64,000 nucleotides of DNA, taken from Isoetes taiwanensis. Lineage: Eukaryota; Streptophyta; Lycopodiopsida; Isoetales; Isoetaceae. Position numbers and translations under genes: made by a program. This document shows positions 23,854 to 36,500 of the stretch, piece after piece. The DNA is taken from contig JAJEKV010000019.1 of the NCBI GenBank assembly GCA_021234155.1, positions 5,900,284 to 5,964,283 on the forward strand, read 5' to 3'. Position 1 is the first letter of the stretch, and each line of letters starts with the position of its first letter. The notes under the pieces are model-generated. The model was not told the DNA's origin and did not search any database. It worked only from the letters and a program-made list of their open reading frames with translations.

Positions 23854-24258
23854 ATGCTCATAGCTGCTCAAACAAATGATAATGCATCATTAGATGCCAA
23901 ATTCAAAAAGCTCGGACAACTTAGTAGGCAGCCATATCAAGCTATGCCATTAACTGGTACGGCTATGGTTGATCTAACTAGTGTTGGAAATATTGAAGAT
24001 GTGGAAGACATGAAAATCGATGAACCATGTAATCAAGAAAAATGTGAAGAAACACGGGAACATTTGATTTCATCCAAGCATAAGAAGTTTTAAAAAAAAA
24101 GGGGAGAGGATTATTTAGAATTTGTTGAACAATTAGAAAAGGATTTGCTTGGCAGTAGCCGCTTCTCTGATTCCAAATTTGAAAAGAAATCAGTTGATGC
24201 TATGTCAGCTGATATCCTAGAAGAAACTGTTTATTTTGAGATGGATACCTCAAGATGA
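23854..24258 (+). pseudogene. Unrecognised coding-like remnant
   Basis: An 80-codon frame ends at a TAA (24091-24093) but continues in the same frame for about 53 more codons (EDYLEFVEQLEKDLLGSS and onward, to about 24255). The composition is typical of a soluble, acidic plant protein and unlike the surrounding AT-rich spacer, so it may be a gene or retrogene remnant with one premature stop. I cannot name a family. An alternative is chance open sequence. Confidence 0.3.
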
Positions 24259-25523
24259 TAGCGACTAGCAAGGCACATGTGGAACGGAATTGCAAAACTT
24301 GGATGGGAGCCTGAATCCGTAAAAGAAACATAATGATGTAATGGCCAAAGCGGTCTTGTGAACAAAGAAAATTCAAATTTAATATGTAGTAAAATAATAG
24401 GGATTCCAGGGATTTGATATCGATGTAAAAATAATAATTCCTGAAACTATAGACCATATATCCTAAAAACAATTGAATGGATTGTTATAAAAAACAAGGT
24501 GCTGCGCATGCAGGGTTGCCCTTCGGTGGCCTGAGAGTGTGTTTTCATGTTTCTTGTTGTCATTTCGTTTTTATGGTTTTTGTTGGGTCGTTTGATGTGT
24601 CGGGGCTATTAATGGTTTGAACGGGTTGTTTTGTTTTCTTTTGTTTATGAATTGTACATGGACCAAGGCTATTTCTAGCATGGTGCTTATGACTTGAGAT
24701 CCTTGACATGAGATGTTTATTATTCTTTTTGCCGTTTTGCATCAATACATTCTATGCCTTTTTCTATGTGCATATAGATAAAAGCCATGAGCAGAACAAC
24801 ATTGATCTCAAGCATAGTGGATCCTTGTCATTTGCATTTTTATACACTGCTTTGAGCTGATCCCATGCAGCAGAATTGTCTTTGATCCTGCAAGATTTTC
24901 ATCAGCAGGATCAATGCTTATCTGCATTCCCAGCCTTTAATACCGAGCATTCTTTTTGTTTCACTCTTAAGAGATTCAGGATTCCATCAAGCCCATGATA
25001 ACTTAATGTCCCTTCGAAATTTTTATCGTATAAAAAAAAAAATGTATTACCACGTTGCAAACCACTGTCCGACTTTGCCTTTGCGCAACAATCAAAAAAA
25101 CTATTTGGACTACAAGATGCAACCTAAGGCCTCTTGACCTCTCTTTTACAAATTTGGACCTCAGGCATCCAGCTTTGGACCTTTCTTAACGAATTTAAAT
25201 TCAGAAGTCAAATTCAGGGCAAACCCAACACTGCAGATTTGACATGAATCTCAAATCCGGCTCAACAGTCACTACGATTCTACACAATCAAGAAATGGAT
25301 CATGCCGAATCTGGCCACACTATCGGAGCGAGAAGTAAATTGTGAGAGAGCTAATTACAATATAATATGTGAAACGAAAATTCTTCAATATGAATAATGG
25401 CATAAAATGTCAGTTTTCCAAGGTAATCAAAATTTTCAGCCTATGATATCTATCAACACAGTTGACATCTATTTCCTCCATACCAAGAATGTACTCTTCC
25501 TTCACTACATTGATAAGATGTAC
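24259..25523. other. Spacer, possible decayed 3' part of the NAGLU gene
   Basis: The final exons of the minus-strand NAGLU gene would be expected here, but I could not identify any. Frames around 24780-24900 (minus) look weakly coding without a motif I can assign. Confidence 0.35.
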
Positions 25524-25929
25524 CTCCAGTTGGATATCATCGAACTGGAACGCCATTTCAGCCATCAGCTCATAGACGACAGGGTTCTGTTCGATTCCCT
25601 CCATGCACATGCCAACCCCAACCTATTCAAGTGCCATTAAGCCATAAATAGAAAAATTAGGAGGTGCTTATGGGGAATGTTGGGGAACGCTCAAGTCTAG
25701 ACATATGTTAAAAACTTTAGGTTTTCAATGTATTGAAAATAGAGAAATCATACAAAACAAGGCGCTTCCTTCCTGAGCTTCAACAACTGGATGATCAACT
25801 ACATGCGTGACTATGGCTCATAAAAGTCTGCCATGTCAGCAACAAGCATGCTATGCCACATCAGCAAAAATGGCTAGTCATCACATGACACGTAGAATAG
25901 AAATATTCTATCTATATGCATATAGATCA

Positions 25930-26133
25930 TCAATTGATGAATTATATAATCTTGTTTTTTAATTAGATCCTCGAATTTATATGGTATCAGAACCTACAAA
26001 TATAGCTTTGGCCAACTGCAGGAGAGAACCCTCAATTGATGAATTATATAATCTTGTTTTTTAATTAGATCCTCGAATTTATATGGTATTAGAACCTACA
26101 AATATAGCTTTGGCCAACTGCAGGAGAGAACCC
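25930..26133 (+). repeat. 102-bp tandem duplication containing a copia-type primer site
   Basis: Two 102-bp units (25930-26031 and 26032-26133) are almost identical. Each holds tatggtatcagaacctac (tattagaac in the second), the form of a plant copia primer-binding site. Sequence from about 25679 (TGTTGGGGAACGC...) to 25979 could be the attached LTR, so this is probably a remnant of a copia element lying in a NAGLU intron. Confidence 0.7.
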
Positions 26134-28307
26134 TCATCAAGCCTTACCTAAGGAAATTACCTAAATGTATCAGGTCCAAGTTACCTGGTTTCATTTTGTT
26201 TGCTAATACAATCATCTATGATGGATGCAAAGAAAGTAATAATAGAATTTGATCGGCAGGAATAAAAATTACGAAAAATTTATACGAGTCTTAAAAAAGA
26301 GTCTTTATACTCTTAACTTCTGAAAACAAATTGGTTTTGTAGATATCACTAAGTCCCATCCTCCATTTCATTAGAAAACAACAGAAGCAGCAAACAAACT
26401 ACCGGATAAAAGTAAATTTACCATTGTTCAAGCTCCTTCTTGCAGCAATCGGGCCAGATGATATTACATCAAGCTTTCGAATACGATCATCAAATATACA
26501 TGTTAAAGTTACATGTGGCCAAAAGTCCTTGGGTGAGCCAATGTCACGTGGCCAAAAGGCCCAAAATCACATGTTTCACAACCAAAGATTGAGACTAAAA
26601 GATTACCCAAAGGACGAATGCCATATCTCTTGAAGACAACGTCTAAACTAAAATGCCTATAGCCTCATGTTTTTAGGTCAACTTTGAGAGGTCATGATGC
26701 CTAAAGATATTTAAAATCTTCCTAGTTGAGGCTATTCATCAGCCCCCAATCAACTCCCCAAGTTTATTCAAGACTTGACGATACACTGACACCAAGGATT
26801 GGCATCTACTAAAAGAAAAAGAACTTGCTCCTGAGGGAAAGTCGGGATAAAATTCCATGCAATAGTCAAGGCAACTAAAGGCACATTCTCATCATTTCCA
26901 GAACATTCCAGGCCTAGTAGAATCCACATAAACAGCAATAAAGTGCCATGTAACCACCTCAGTTGGTCAGCTATTTCTATAAACAAGTTCTTGGACATAT
27001 AGGGATAACCAATCGAAAAATTAATGAATCAGAACTTTCAAACAAGAAAATAGCTTAGGTGATAACCAGAGATAGGGCACTCCATAGAAATGTTCGGATC
27101 GGGACCATATGGGTTTGACGTCTGCAAACAGATCAAGCATAATCATTCTTCCAAAAGGAACTGCGTGTAATAGTGCCTGCACACAACATTTGAATGTAAA
27201 CTGCAGTATCAGCATATTTCAAGTGTAAAAGAGAAGTCATTGCCATTGGATTCAATAACATGGAAAAGGTTAGCGACTTTGCCATGTCTATTAATTAATA
27301 GCTGCATAATAATGAGACTACCTTCATTTGTGGTGGCCTCCAATATTGAGAGTCTGATGCAAACAACCACCCCTGAAGAACATAGAGTTAAAGTGTATTT
27401 GCACAAGTTCAGACAATATAGAACTAAGTAGATCCAATTATGAACTTGAGGACAATATCAATTTCTAAGGAACTGCCATTTACAAAGAATTCAAAGATAA
27501 AGGCATCCCACAGTGATGAGGATTGTTTATCTGATTATATTACCTAAGGGATAAGGATCGATAACTTACCTAATGCAAGACGTGAAAATTAAGAAAGGGC
27601 CTGTTAGACACTTGTGAGTAAAAGAAGCCATATAGTACCTACATAAGCCATATTGCACTTCCATCTCCTGCCGTCATTCCAGCATAGACTGCTCTAGCAA
27701 GAGATGATATCATCTGTCGGTGGCTTGTTTTCATTAAATGTATCACTGTAATATAATATTATCCATAAATGATAAATATCATATATTATAAAAAATCTTA
27801 TAGATGATAAATCATTTATTATAGAAAATCTGTCTTTTAGAGATGTAAGAAAAACACACGGCATATAGAATTTGCATGAATGCAGGTTAGAAACATGAAA
27901 CAAGGAGATATAGACTCTGATGGATCCAATCTCAAGTCATTTAGAAGCCTTGCATATGCCAATTTTTAAGGTAAAGATACTTAGGGAATGAGCAAGACTC
28001 TGAAACTCAGCAAGACCAGTACTTCTATGATATGGAGTTAGAAGGAGAGCAGGGGCAAACAGGGATTCCAGACTCATGGTTTGTAGATTCTAGTGGGCCA
28101 GCTGCCAACTACAGAGGGTAGGATACCTAACCTCTCTTCAAACTTCAGGTATACCTTAACTATCATCAAGAAAGTTGGGCTAGGAACATGAAGAGAGGCC
28201 CATTATATAACACGGCCAAGATGACGTATAATAGCAGAGATCCAAGAAGCCACTGGAGAAAGAGGAACTTATCTGCTTATGAAGAAGCAGCGTGCGTGGG
28301 TATTTAC

Positions 28308-29240
28308 ATAACTGTTGAGGTTGTCAGACTTATGCTGATGTTATGGTGATGTTACACTGCTGACCTGACGTATTGCACACCTGTTGCTGCTGACATGGCA
28401 TATATAAGCCATAGTCACGATTCACTTTCTTTAGTTGTCTTCACTAGCTAGAGTGGTTCTATTGTATTTTTCTTCCATTTCCATGTATAGATCCGAAGTC
28501 TTCATATTGGATAGTTACTGAAATCGCCTTGGGGGAACATTGTTAGTTTGCTAGGATTAAGTGAGCTTGAAAACTCACAATCTGTAATGGATTGATGTTG
28601 GCTTTTGAGCAGGCCTGATCTTATTGGCGTCCAAGAAATAATTCAAGTAGTCTTCCAACTGCTGCGAGGTTTTTTCTAACAAAATTTTAAAGAGTTTGAT
28701 AGGGGAATTATCAAAACTTGATCACCTATCCGGCTTCCATGTGACACTCAAACACAGTTTTCTAGCTCTGGTATGGATAGGCGATGGCCTTTAATGCGAG
28801 CGCGTCATCATCCATATCAAGTTGATAGGAAGCTCTTAGGACAGTTTCGTGTCCTTTCTTGTCCAAATACAGAATGGTTTCATGACCTTCAGTATAGTTC
28901 ATAGCCACAGGAGTTATTTTTTGTAGTTTTATATTCATGATTTGAATGTCTATATTTCATAGATACAAAAACGGTACAGAGGCATGAAAATATGGTTCGT
29001 GGCTAGAGTAAAGTCAGTCAGCCACATTAGAAGCCATGGCTGCCAAGAACCATCAGGAGGAGTGTTAAAGACTGCTGACGTGTATGATGAGAGCCTGGTG
29101 CTGACATGGCATCTATAAGCCATAGTCACGCTCTACTTTATTTCCTTATTGTCTTCACTAGCTAGAATATTTCTGTTAGACGCTTCTATCCTGTTGTATT
29201 TTTCTTCCATTTCTCCATGTATAGATCCGAAGTCTTCATA
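28308..29240 (+). repeat. Pair of related LTR-like segments
   Basis: Segments at about 28308-28510 and 29066-29240 share gctgacatggcat, tataagccatagtcacg, gtcttcactagctag and catgtatagatccgaagtc. The second is preceded by a purine run (ggaggag) and begins TGTTAAAG, as a 3' LTR would. The DNA between them (about 550 bp) shows no gene. This suggests a strongly deleted LTR element within a NAGLU intron. LTR ends and target duplication could not be fixed. Confidence 0.5.
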
Positions 29241-31009
29241 GGTAAGGATGCTATAATGACAATACTAACTTTGCTGTTTATGGATATACAGACCAATATA
29301 GATCCAGATTGGTTAAGAGGTACTTATGAAGACGTGTTTACCGCAGTTGCTGGTTTGTCTTCTGTCAGCATCACTATCATATTGGATGCAGCTAAAGACT
29401 GGCTAATACTTCCGGTGGATTTCAAACCTGCAGATCTTCTATGAAGCGTAAAAAGCTTGTATGGCCTTAAATAAGCTCCTTTAATGCACATATTCGAGTG
29501 TAACACTAATAAAAAACTCTACATGTTGATAAATTATTGATGATAGGGCAAGATAAAATCAATTGTGTCAGAGCTTCTAACACATGTTCATCTTAGTAAA
29601 GACTTCATAGTATGACATATCTCAGAACAATGAACACAATACTTCGATGATGGGATATGAGCAAGCACAAACCTATACTAAGCTCAATGCAGATGCCGAT
29701 TTGATAGCATAATAGTGGGAAGTTTGTTTTATTCTACTGTATTATATTCAATCTTCTGCACTCAATATTCAGGTACAATGCAAAGGCCTAACAAATTATG
29801 TTGTTATGCAGCTAGGAGGACAGGAAGTCAGGCACGCATATGCTGATATCTTCAGGAAACCTTAGGTGAAGGTCTATTGTACAAAATGCCAGCTAATGAT
29901 ACCACCATTGCCCTCAGTTAAGCAGGCAAAAAATAGAACTACCACAGGACCTGCAAATATACAAATATCCAACTATAGCAATTCAAGTGCAGACATCTCA
30001 CCAGTTGTAGATATGATTTGTGAAATCATACTCTACAAATGCATCATTTTATGTCAGTAAGTGCAGGTATCCAAAGGTCAATATGACACAAAGGCAAAGC
30101 TTACCCAAGATTTGCCTTTCAACAAAGCTTTTCCCAATTTTGATAAAAGGTGGATCTGTTGGTTGAACAAGATACGTACAGCACCATCGTGGATCACCAT
30201 GCACAGTGTTCCTATTCACACGTACAACGAATTGCACTTTTTTTTTTAAATATTATTTTCAAGTAGTGAGCAAATAAGACAGATGTGTTAGTTTGAGTTC
30301 TTGGCATACACCCTGCAGCAGCAGTCTATGACTGCCGGATGCTACAGAGCTGCCATGCTCATGATCACAAAACAAGAACAAGACAAAGAAATATGTACAA
30401 AGAATGAAGGGAACGTGGCCAAATGAGGCTCTCCAAATATGAGATCAAACCTGAGTACATCTGAAGAGGCTCCGGTCTAATATAGTGTAGACCGCAAATC
30501 TGAGTCGTACACTAACTAAATCTAATCCCTACACTTATGTTAATCTAATCATGCCAAGTGTCAGTCTGCCACCACTGACACCTAACATGTGCATGCACCT
30601 AACATGTGCATGCACAATGTTAACCACAGGTGGTTAACATTGCCTCCCCCTAAACGTTTTTAGCACGAAAACATGTACAGACTTTTATAAGACAAGTCCG
30701 ACAATTACAACATGGTGCCAAAAATTAGGGGTAAAAATGATGGTAATGGTTGGGTGGTGTCGCCATAAAAAATCTTCATGAATGTGTTGATGACGAAGAA
30801 GATCCAAAGGAATGTCGATGCAGAACGTGGATCATAGGAACTTGGGCCAAAAAGACATGAAGACCATCCCCTTATATGATGGGGAAGTCCATTTTAACAA
30901 ATATTGCCCAATAATTCACTTAAAAACAATTATGATAGGGGATCTTAAAAACATAAGCACAAAAAAAACATCCCCCATGATCAGCCATAAAAGAGCGTGA
31001 CAATAGTTT

Positions 31010-31330
31010 TGAAGAGCGTGGACCTTGAGCTAGGAGCGTGGCCATGAGCGAGCGTGGGTGCAGCGTGGCGCTGTGGGCGTGAGCGTGGCTGGTGAGGCGT
31101 GAGCGTGGGAAGAAAAAGCGTGAGCAGCGTGGCTTTGGCATGGACCTGGCTGAACCCGTGTGGGCGTGGCTGAGTATGTGAGAAGCGGGGGCAAAAATGA
31201 CGGCGTGGGTCCACGGTTGCGTGGGTCAAGGCGTGGAAAATTGGTCAACATCGTGAGCCCGTGAGCGTGAAAAAATTGGAGGGGAAGCTATCAAAGCGTC
31301 GACGTCGTGACCTAGCGTGAGGCACAAAAA
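31010..31330. repeat. GAGCGTG-rich degenerate repeat tract
   Basis: GAGCGTGG and close variants recur many times in this GC-rich part of the LTR element's interior. Minus-strand open frames here are products of the repeat and not genes. Confidence 0.65.
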
Positions 31331-31897
31331 ATTTCAGTGCATCTGAGCCATAGAGATATGCAGTCAAATCTGAGCCATTGGTTCCAAAAAAAAACCTAGC
31401 GTGAGCTGCAACCCTAGCCGAAAAGGCTCTGTAGTGCCGATGGTGCAGGTAACCGAATTTGAAGGCGAAATTGCTGGTTCTTGCTTAACACAGATGCAAG
31501 CTGGAAGTTACTAATCTGGTATAGCGGATATGATGCCGAAATATGAGCGTATGGATAGGAACTGGTCGGTGGTGCACAGGAATGCTCAAATCTTCAGAAA
31601 TGATGGCCAGAAATTGTTGCAACAGTGAAAACTTGATGGATGCAGACCAAAACTCGATGCCCACAGAGGCTCAAAACCATGGGTGCCGTATAGATGAGGA
31701 AGAAGCCAAGGGATCAATAGGTAAAGTTTCGTTTGAAAATATGTTTGTGCTCTATTCGCAGCTGGAAGTTTGATGTACTAATGGTGCTTGTGTGCAAATG
31801 AGGGAGACTGGAAAGCTTGAAGAAATCCGTCCGAATGCTGTGTGTACAGATGTGCTTGCTGGAATATTGTGCTGCAGCCTATATTTCTAGATGAATG

Positions 31898-32550
31898 GGG
31901 GCTAGCCACAGTGCTGGCCCTCTTGAAAAATACCAATAAGCATCAGAAGAGGCGTTCAGAAACAAAGAGCTTGCGTGCAAGAAGGTGTAAATGGGCTGCT
32001 ATGGATTTTGCTGTGTGCAGATAATAAACTTTTGCTTGTAGGACGTCGAACCAGATGGCAAAAGCTGCAGAGCATTAGAGAAGCTTGAACATCAAAGAGG
32101 CTCTGGGCATATAAACTGAAAGTAATCTTTGTGTTCCAAAAAGACTGAGAAATCCGAACTTTGATGCAGATAGATATGTGACTTGGGCAGGGCCAGTGAT
32201 GATGATATAGGGGCTAGCCCAAAAGCTGGCCCTCTTAAAAACTCAATAAAAAATAGAATTGCTGTGTGCAGATGCAGACTGATGGAAAGTATTGGAAGAA
32301 GAGCTGCACTAAGACTCGAATTCGTCTAGAGCCTGAAATGCTTGAATGATTTCGTTGTATCCAAAATAAACTGATAAACTGTGATGCTGGTACTGATAGC
32401 ACTGGAGAAACATGTTGCATACGATTTGAAGAGGAACTCTGATGCTTGTTGTTTTGAATATGCAGGGGCTAGTCTTTTGCAGATGAACAACATGAAGAAG
32501 CAACTGTCTGATTGTGAATCATAAGGGAGGGCTAGCCAAAGTGCTGGCCC
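31898..32550. repeat. Three regularly spaced hairpins
   Basis: GGGCTAGCC...GCTGGCCCT occurs at 31898-31920, 32211-32232 and 32528-32550, spaced about 312 and 318 bp. Each can form an 8-bp stem (with one G-U pair) and a short loop. Neighbouring phrases such as gctgtgtgcagat also recur, so the interior is probably a degenerate tandem repeat of about 315 bp. Confidence 0.65.
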
Positions 32551-33552
32551 TCTATAAATAAACTGAAGAAGAAATGATAGAGAATATTTTTGGGTGTGCA
32601 ACAGCACGATTTCTCATAAAACTAAGAGAAAAACAGAGGATAGTGAAAAGGATCATGATATTTTGAAACGTTTTCAGCAAATAGAAGAGAAAAGAGAATA
32701 AACTGTAGATTTTTCTGAAGATTTTGCAGAGAGGAGTGTTGTCACCACTCCAGAAATCCCCTGCTGTAAAACTGTGCTTGCTGCAGCAGGAAAAACAGAG
32801 TTTTTGAAAACGATTTTCAGAACAAACTAAGGGCTAAGGAATTGATTGACAAAGGGGCCTCCAGCCGGACCATTTCAACAACTGGTTGGGCCAATTAAAG
32901 GGATTGAAGGGTTGAGAGTAGTGTACAAGAAGTATTCAAGAACTGATGATGATGAGAGCAGCAAGAACAACAGCAAAACAGCAAGGCTGAAGCAAGTGAT
33001 CACGAGCGAACCCGGCATAACGGCGCCAGTGTTAGTTTGAGTTCTTGGCATACACCCTGCAGCAGCAGTCTATGACTGCCGGATGCTACAGAGCTGCCAT
33101 GCTCATGATCACAAAACAAGAACAAGACAAAGAAATATGTACAAAGAATGAAGGGAACGTGGCCAAATGAGGCTCTCCAAATATGAGATCAAACCTGAGT
33201 ACATCTGAAGAGGCTCCGATCTAATATAGTGTAGACCGCAAATCTGAGCCGTACACTAACTAAATCTAATCCCTACACTTATGTTAATCTAATCATGCCA
33301 AGTGTCAGTCTGCCACCACTGACACCTAACATGTGCATGCACCTAACATGTGCATGCACAATGTTAACCACTAGGTGGTTAACAAGATGGAATGCAATCA
33401 TAAATAAAAGGATTGTTGGTGGGGAAGAGTTTTATTTGCAATGCAGGCTAAGTGTAGAACAATTCAATTATGGGACTGGACCAATCGAACTTTGGTCATG
33501 CCCGTCATATTATATAGATGCCAGATATGGGGCTGGGTCTAGCAAGAAAAAC

Positions 33553-36500
33553 AACAAGGTTGCGTATTAAACGGGAGCAAATCATTGAAACGGGAGCAAA
33601 AGGAATATTCCTCAAAGATTCCCTTTTTTTTCCAAAAAAAGTGCTAAAATGAGGTAAAATTTTTATTTTGGTCATAAAATTGCATTTTGACCCCCCCAAA
33701 ATCACTCATTTTTTTGTGCAAAGAGAAAATTGATTATGTCAAAGTGATACTTTTCCTAAGAGTTAGAATTTACATGGAGTGTGTTTTTAGAGAAAACCAC
33801 TAATTTAAACGCACGTCCTACACAACATTTTGTTAGCTTAGATTGTATTTCAGAATAGGTACTTTTAGGTTACAATGAGTCATTTTCTAATGATATAGTA
33901 TTTCAAAGTACCAAAATTATATTTCGGAATACACTATTGCTATTCGAAAGCATAAATGTATGTATTCCTAATACGCTTTGTTTTTGTTCAATTCAAAGTG
34001 TATTCCTAATACACCTTTGTCAGAGAAGTTTTGACACTCAACAATGATCTTGCAATTTTCCAGGTTTTTCGGGTATTTGGCATTTTCAATGACCTTGCTT
34101 TTTTTTTTTATTTCTGCTGATTTGAATGATCTTGCGATTTCATTTGTTTTTTATGTGGGGATACAAGAATATAGTTCTAAATAATGAAGGAACAAACAAA
34201 CTAACAACAACTAGATTCTTTGGCATTGTCAATGTATTTTGATGACCTTTCAAATTTTTTTTTGTGGATACAGGGTCGTGGTTTTAAATAATAAAGGGAT
34301 TTTGATTTTTTTGCTTCTAAAAACCAGGGATACTGGATTGTGGTTGCAAATCATAAGAGGGAAATGTATTCCGGAATACACTTTGTATTCCGGAATACGT
34401 TTTGATGTTTTTTTTTCTGGTTTTGCTGAAGGCGATCTTCTTTTGCAGTCCTCCGGCTCCCATTTCAAAGTGGCGATGGTCTTGGCATTCATGTTGGCTA
34501 CAGTTTGAGCCATGGCGCTGGCCTTCAAATTCGTTTGTGCCAGTTTAGGTTTTTTGCCTAAGGATCGTTGCTTACAGTTCGATTTCGGCCTGTGTTAAGA
34601 TCTGGCGACTTGGTTGGAGCATCTGACGACTTCTAAGCTTCTACTAGGTAATTTTCGCAGAGCTTTTTCTCCTAAACCCCTATCCCTGTGCAAAAATTGG
34701 CTGTGGTGGAGTCGAGAAGCCCCTCTCCTTCCTTTCTAAAAGAAAACATCAGGAAATCGGGAAAACAAAAGCCCTTTTAAGGGAAAACAGAAGGCTCGAT
34801 TTATCAGAAATCCCTTTTAATAGAAGGCTCGATTAAAGAGAAAACATCAGGAGATCGGGTTCTGTCCACTTCATTCAAGCTCTCACCTCTCAGAAATTTC
34901 ATTCATTCAGCCCCTTTTAAATTTCAGTAAGGAATAAAATGAAGTTTGCTTTTCATTCATTTTTACCAGAAAATGAAATGTAATGACGCTCTGGATCTGC
35001 TCTGGATTTGCTCTGAGTCTGCCGGATCTTTAAAACTAAATAAGCTCTGTTTTTGCTTTTTTCTGTCTAGGTCTTGCATAGCAGGCTGTTCGGGAGCAGG
35101 CTGTCCGGGTTGAGTAACATGGCCATAATCTTGCATAACAAAGCATCAAGTAGGTTTTAAGCAATTATCTATTATCATATCTCTTGTTTATGAGACAAAG
35201 ACAAAGACAAAAGATGCTGGCCAAAGAGGTATGTTTGTTTTTGAAAAGCTTGTTTTTGAAGATGTAAATAAGCTTTTTCTTTTAAACAGTTAGAAGGAAG
35301 ATCATGCAAACAATAGGATACATGAGAAAAAGTACTTGGATCTTGAAGTCCAAGCATTTTTCTAGCACATATATAGATCTAACATTTTTCTAGCACAGAT
35401 ACAAGGGAAAGAAATGGAAAAATAGGTCGTGCAATAGGGCCCTAGAAAGCCAGAATTTGCCACTAAAAGGGGCCCCAATTTAGGAGCAATAATAGCTTTT
35501 TCTTTGGCTGGAGTTGGACAAAGAAGCCGAAGCAAAGATTTAGGTGCAGATTTAGGTGATGTGTTGCAGTTGTTTTGTTAAGTTTATATTTAGGAGAATC
35601 TCTACTTTTTTCTTTATATTCCTTATATATTTATTGTTGATTCTTAGCAAAGACTTAAGTCTAGATTTTCTTAGAGTTCATGGAATGATGTTTGAAGCGT
35701 AGATTTGCAGTTCTTAGTATTTGCAGTTCGTTTTAGCTTTTTAGATCTCATGTTAAATTTTTGTGTAGGTTGCTGGAGATGATATGCATATTTCGAAATA
35801 TAGAATCTGGAGCCTCGAAAGTGACATACACAGAGAATGCAGCCATTCAAATAACTTGACTGGTAGAAGAATGTTTTGGAGAGAAAATTGACCTGAATCC
35901 CAAGCAACAAACTTGCCTTTAGCTGTAGTAAATTGATCTCATTGTTGTAATATGCCTTTAACTGAGATAAAGGTCCACGTCATATTGATCTCAATGTTGT
36001 GCCTTTAACTGTGATATTGATATGGACATTATGCTGGACAATTCCAAGTATCAACTCCACAATGGAATAACCAAAAGAAAAATGCCTTAACTCAATAAAT
36101 TGCTAGTAGATAACAAGTATATTAACTAATTTTCTAATGCTTTCTATGTTGTTAAGAAAGTAAAAAAATGATCTAAATCTTTCTTTTGTGTGTACATAAA
36201 AATTTCTTAAAAGAACTTCACTCGTTTTTATTTTCAGGACGAAAGCTAAGAATTCAAATGCCATCAAGTCTCATTTGCAGCAAAAAATTTAACCGCAGTA
36301 CTTACAGGAAATTCATTCTTGCATATTTTGAAACCTTTAATGTGAACATTTCAAAACAAAATTCAAAATGACATTCTTGGTTTGTAAAGGTCTCATGTTA
36401 TTGTGCATTCTATGGAACGTTATTCGAAATGATGCTCTTGGGGTGTATTTCGGAATAGTGTAAGAAATTTAATAGGCAATATGTTATTCCCGAATACACG

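Larger units (their letters stand above)
25524..30211 (-). pseudogene. NAGLU: Alpha-N-acetylglucosaminidase (GH89) gene relic
   Basis: Six exons with proper GT/AG borders and consistent order can be read on the minus strand: 30211-30105 ([20 protein letters not shown]), 27745-27639 (DTFNENKPPTDD, RAVYAGM), 27372-27322 (GWLFASDSQYWRPPQMK), 27176-27067 ([20 protein letters not shown]), 26473-26422 (LDVISSGPI) and 25622-25524 (VGVGMCMEGIEQNPVVYEL). These are signature blocks of the lysosomal/vacuolar GH89 enzyme that removes terminal alpha-GlcNAc. The exon at 27639 ends in TAG where the family has glutamine (CAG), and the same exon carries an indel after PPTDD. Segments expected between exons (EYGDVTDIYN, LHNFGGNIEMYG) and both gene ends are missing. 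Introns hold repeat fragments at 25930-26133 and 28308-29240, and an LTR element is inserted 74 bp upstream of the first exon. It looks like a dead gene in place rather than a processed copy. Confidence 0.85.
30286..33384 (-). mobile_element. Non-autonomous LTR retrotransposon, 3.1 kb
   Basis: Direct repeats of about 355 bp (30286-30639 and 33030-33384) begin TGTTAG and end TTAACA, and are flanked by the 5-bp duplication AGATG (30281-30285 and 33385-33389). The primer-binding site TGGCGCCG (minus strand, 33028-33021) lies next to the right LTR. A purine tract (complement of 30640-30652) lies next to the left LTR. The element therefore reads on the minus strand. The 2.4-kb interior has no gag or pol, so it must rely on proteins from another element. 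It contains a GAGCGTG-rich tract (31010-31330) and three repeated hairpins. Confidence 0.9.

Noticed and set aside
26768-26998. Hydrophobic 76-codon minus ORF within the NAGLU span
   Set aside because: It does not match any NAGLU segment, and I could not assign another family. Possibly chance or a foreign fragment in an intron.
29217-29444. 75-codon plus ORF after the LTR-like segment, with an acceptor-like tatacag
   Set aside because: No recognisable family and no matching donor exon.
30920-31251. Minus-strand ORFs rich in His, Ala, Pro
   Set aside because: Product of the GAGCGTG repeat tract within a non-autonomous element.
33385-33552. Coding-like plus reading IVGGEEFYLQCRLS
   Set aside because: Too short and without family match. 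It lies between two mobile elements.
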